DNA of 6,927 nucleotides from positions 1 to 6,927 of the forward strand of contig JBBRLG010000405.1 of assembly GCA_038231495.1 (NCBI GenBank), read 5' to 3'. Origin of the DNA: JBBRLG01 sp038231495 (GTDB taxonomy: Bacteria > Planctomycetota > Planctomycetia > Gemmatales > Gemmataceae). This document shows positions 6,003-6,927 of this stretch, one piece after another. The notes under the pieces were generated by a model, which was not told where the DNA came from, ran no database searches, and was given only the letters and a program-made list of their open reading frames with translations. The position numbers and the translations under genes are program-made. Position 1 is the first letter of the stretch. Each line of letters begins with the position of its first letter.

Positions 6003-6770
6003 ATGCACCAGCCGCGCGGGTTTAACCTACCCCTGTCGTTGCCGCGACGCTTTATCTGCGACATGCTGCACTTCGCCCACTTCGTGCCGTCGGTGCCCGT
6101 ACAACGGCACATGCAGCTCGCCGACCTCGTCGCCGCCCGCGCGGCCGCCGAGCCGCGGCCCAGCTGGTGTGGCCTTTTCACCAAGGCCTACGCCCTCGTC
6201 ACCGACGCCAACCCGGTCCTGCGCCGCGCCTACCTCTCGTTCCCCTGGCCACACCTCTACCAGCACCCGACCAACGTCGCCACCATCGCCATGGAACGCC
6301 AGTTTCACGACGAGGAAGCGGTCTTCTTCGTCCACTTGCCGCACCCGGAGAAGCGTTCGCTGACGGACATCGACGTGAAGCTGCGCCGCTACAAGGAACT
6401 GCCCCTCGAACAGGTCAGTGCCATCCGCCGGGCGTTACGCACGACCCGATGGCCGCTGCCGATCCGCCGGTTCTTGTGGTGGTTTGCCTTGAACGTCTCC
6501 GGGGCCAAACGGGTACACTTCTTCGGCACGTCTGGCATCAGCGTTTACGCCGGACTCGGCGCGTCGTCGCTGCACCCGCTGTCGCTGCTGACCACCACGC
6601 TCAACTACGGCGTCATCGACCCCGAAGGCGGCGTGGACGTACGCCTCGTCTACGACCATCGCGTTCTCGACGGTGCGGCGGTTGCCCGCGCGTTGGCCGA
6701 CCTGGAGCGCGTCCTGCACAACGAAATCCTTGCCGAAGTCCGCAGTTTGCGTCGCGCCGACGCGGCTTAA
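6003..6770 (+). CDS. stand-alone acyltransferase related to 2-oxoacid dehydrogenase E2 catalytic domain
   Basis: This 255-residue protein has the chloramphenicol acetyltransferase/E2 fold. The decisive motif is YDHRVLDGAAVARAL at about 217-231, matching the HxxxDG active site of the E2 catalytic domain; His219 would be the general base and Asp223 the structural partner. Before it, FGTSGISVYAGLG (about 174-186) takes the place of the family's glycine/serine segment, and LTTTLNYGVID (about 196-206) matches the strand that leads to the active site. The N-terminal part has FTKAYALVTDANPVLRRAYLSFPWP (about 59-83), corresponding to the E2 helix that ends in 'hPxhN'. The protein has no lipoyl domain, no peripheral subunit-binding domain and no linker, so it is not a standard E2 subunit. 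An acyl-CoA or carrier-linked acyl donor is an inference. There is no signal peptide; WPLPIRRFLWWFALNV (about 150-165) is hydrophobic but broken by prolines and arginines. It stands 168 bp after gene 3 in the same direction with its own strong ribosome binding site. The family call is firm; the substrate is unknown. Confidence 0.88.
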   Translation: MHQPRGFNLPLSLPRRFICDMLHFAHFVPSVPVQRHMQLADLVAARAAAEPRPSWCGLFTKAYALVTDANPVLRRAYLSFPWPHLYQHPTNVATIAMERQFHDEEAVFFVHLPHPEKRSLTDIDVKLRRYKELPLEQVSAIRRALRTTRWPLPIRRFLWWFALNVSGAKRVHFFGTSGISVYAGLGASSLHPLSLLTTTLNYGVIDPEGGVDVRLVYDHRVLDGAAVARALADLERVLHNEILAEVRSLRRADAA

Positions 6771-6824
6771 CAAATCGATGGCTTCGCCCCTTCCCTTCCT
6801 GTAACCGTTCACCGGCATCAACTG

Positions 6825-6923
6825 CTCCCCCCCTTGCGAAGGGGGGGTAGGGGGGTCAAGATCGATTTAATTACTCCGTCATGGCATCCACCCCCCCTAC
6901 CCCCCCTTCGTAAGGGGGGGGAG
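6825..6923. repeat. compound inverted repeat of C/G tracts
   Basis: Two arms (6825-6856 and 6890-6923) are near-perfect reverse complements around a 33-bp A/T-richer spacer (6857-6889). They differ only in homopolymer length (7 or 8 C, 6 or 7 G) and one base (TTGCGAA against TTACGAA). Each arm also contains its own palindrome: seven C, TT, a 3-nt centre, AA, seven G (6827-6847 and 6900-6920). The whole could form one long stem or two separate hairpins. It starts 55 bp after the stop codon of gene 4 and could end its transcript, although no T tract is present. Similar C/G-tract palindromes are common as dispersed repeats in planctomycetes and other bacteria, so a dispersed repeat family is the likeliest identity. 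Confidence 0.9.
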
Positions 6924-6927
6924 TGAA

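Noticed and set aside
5914..6363. 149-codon + strand frame overlapping the start of gene 4
   Set aside because: It begins at a TTG without a ribosome binding site and becomes a Ser/Pro/Thr/Arg-rich shadow inside gene 4.

Overview
The window most likely comes from a planctomycete of the Gemmata type (Gemmataceae). Three things point there: a protein carrying the N-terminal LEQLETRAVPA motif that is common in exported proteins of that group, a large secreted HEAT-repeat/beta-propeller protein of a style abundant there, and a moderately high G+C content with many simple repeats between genes. The assignment is made by eye from protein style, not by a database search. All four genes I can support lie on the + strand and together cover most of the window.

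Layout. Bases 1-80 are a perfect 14-bp tandem array that starts at the window edge. A weak promoter candidate and a good ribosome binding site precede gene 1 (214-2883), an exported 889-residue protein built as HEAT repeats, beta-propeller, HEAT repeats. The next intergenic region holds an 84-nt near-perfect inverted repeat (2991-3074) whose right end overlaps the ribosome binding site of gene 2. Gene 2 (3086-4390) encodes a 434-residue planctomycete surface/exported beta-rich protein, and a strong hairpin terminator (4432-4466) follows it. Gene 3 (4572-5834) is a PLP-dependent class V aminotransferase of the 'cysteine desulfurase-like' VC1184 type that has no visible catalytic cysteine. A heptamer microsatellite (5866-5900) separates it from gene 4 (6003-6770), a stand-alone acyltransferase related to the catalytic domain of 2-oxoacid dehydrogenase E2 components. 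The window ends in a compound inverted repeat of C and G tracts (6825-6923).

How the genes relate. Genes 1 and 2 both encode proteins expected outside the cytoplasm, but each has its own leader and they need not form one pathway. The terminator after gene 2 separates them from genes 3 and 4, which look like cytoplasmic enzymes. Genes 3 and 4 are co-directional but 168 bp apart, and gene 4 has its own strong ribosome binding site, so an operon is possible but not shown. I see no CRISPR array, tRNA, rRNA, intact transposase or defence system. The most interesting non-coding object is the 2991-3074 hairpin, which is either a small mobile-element remnant or an RNA leader that could control gene 2.
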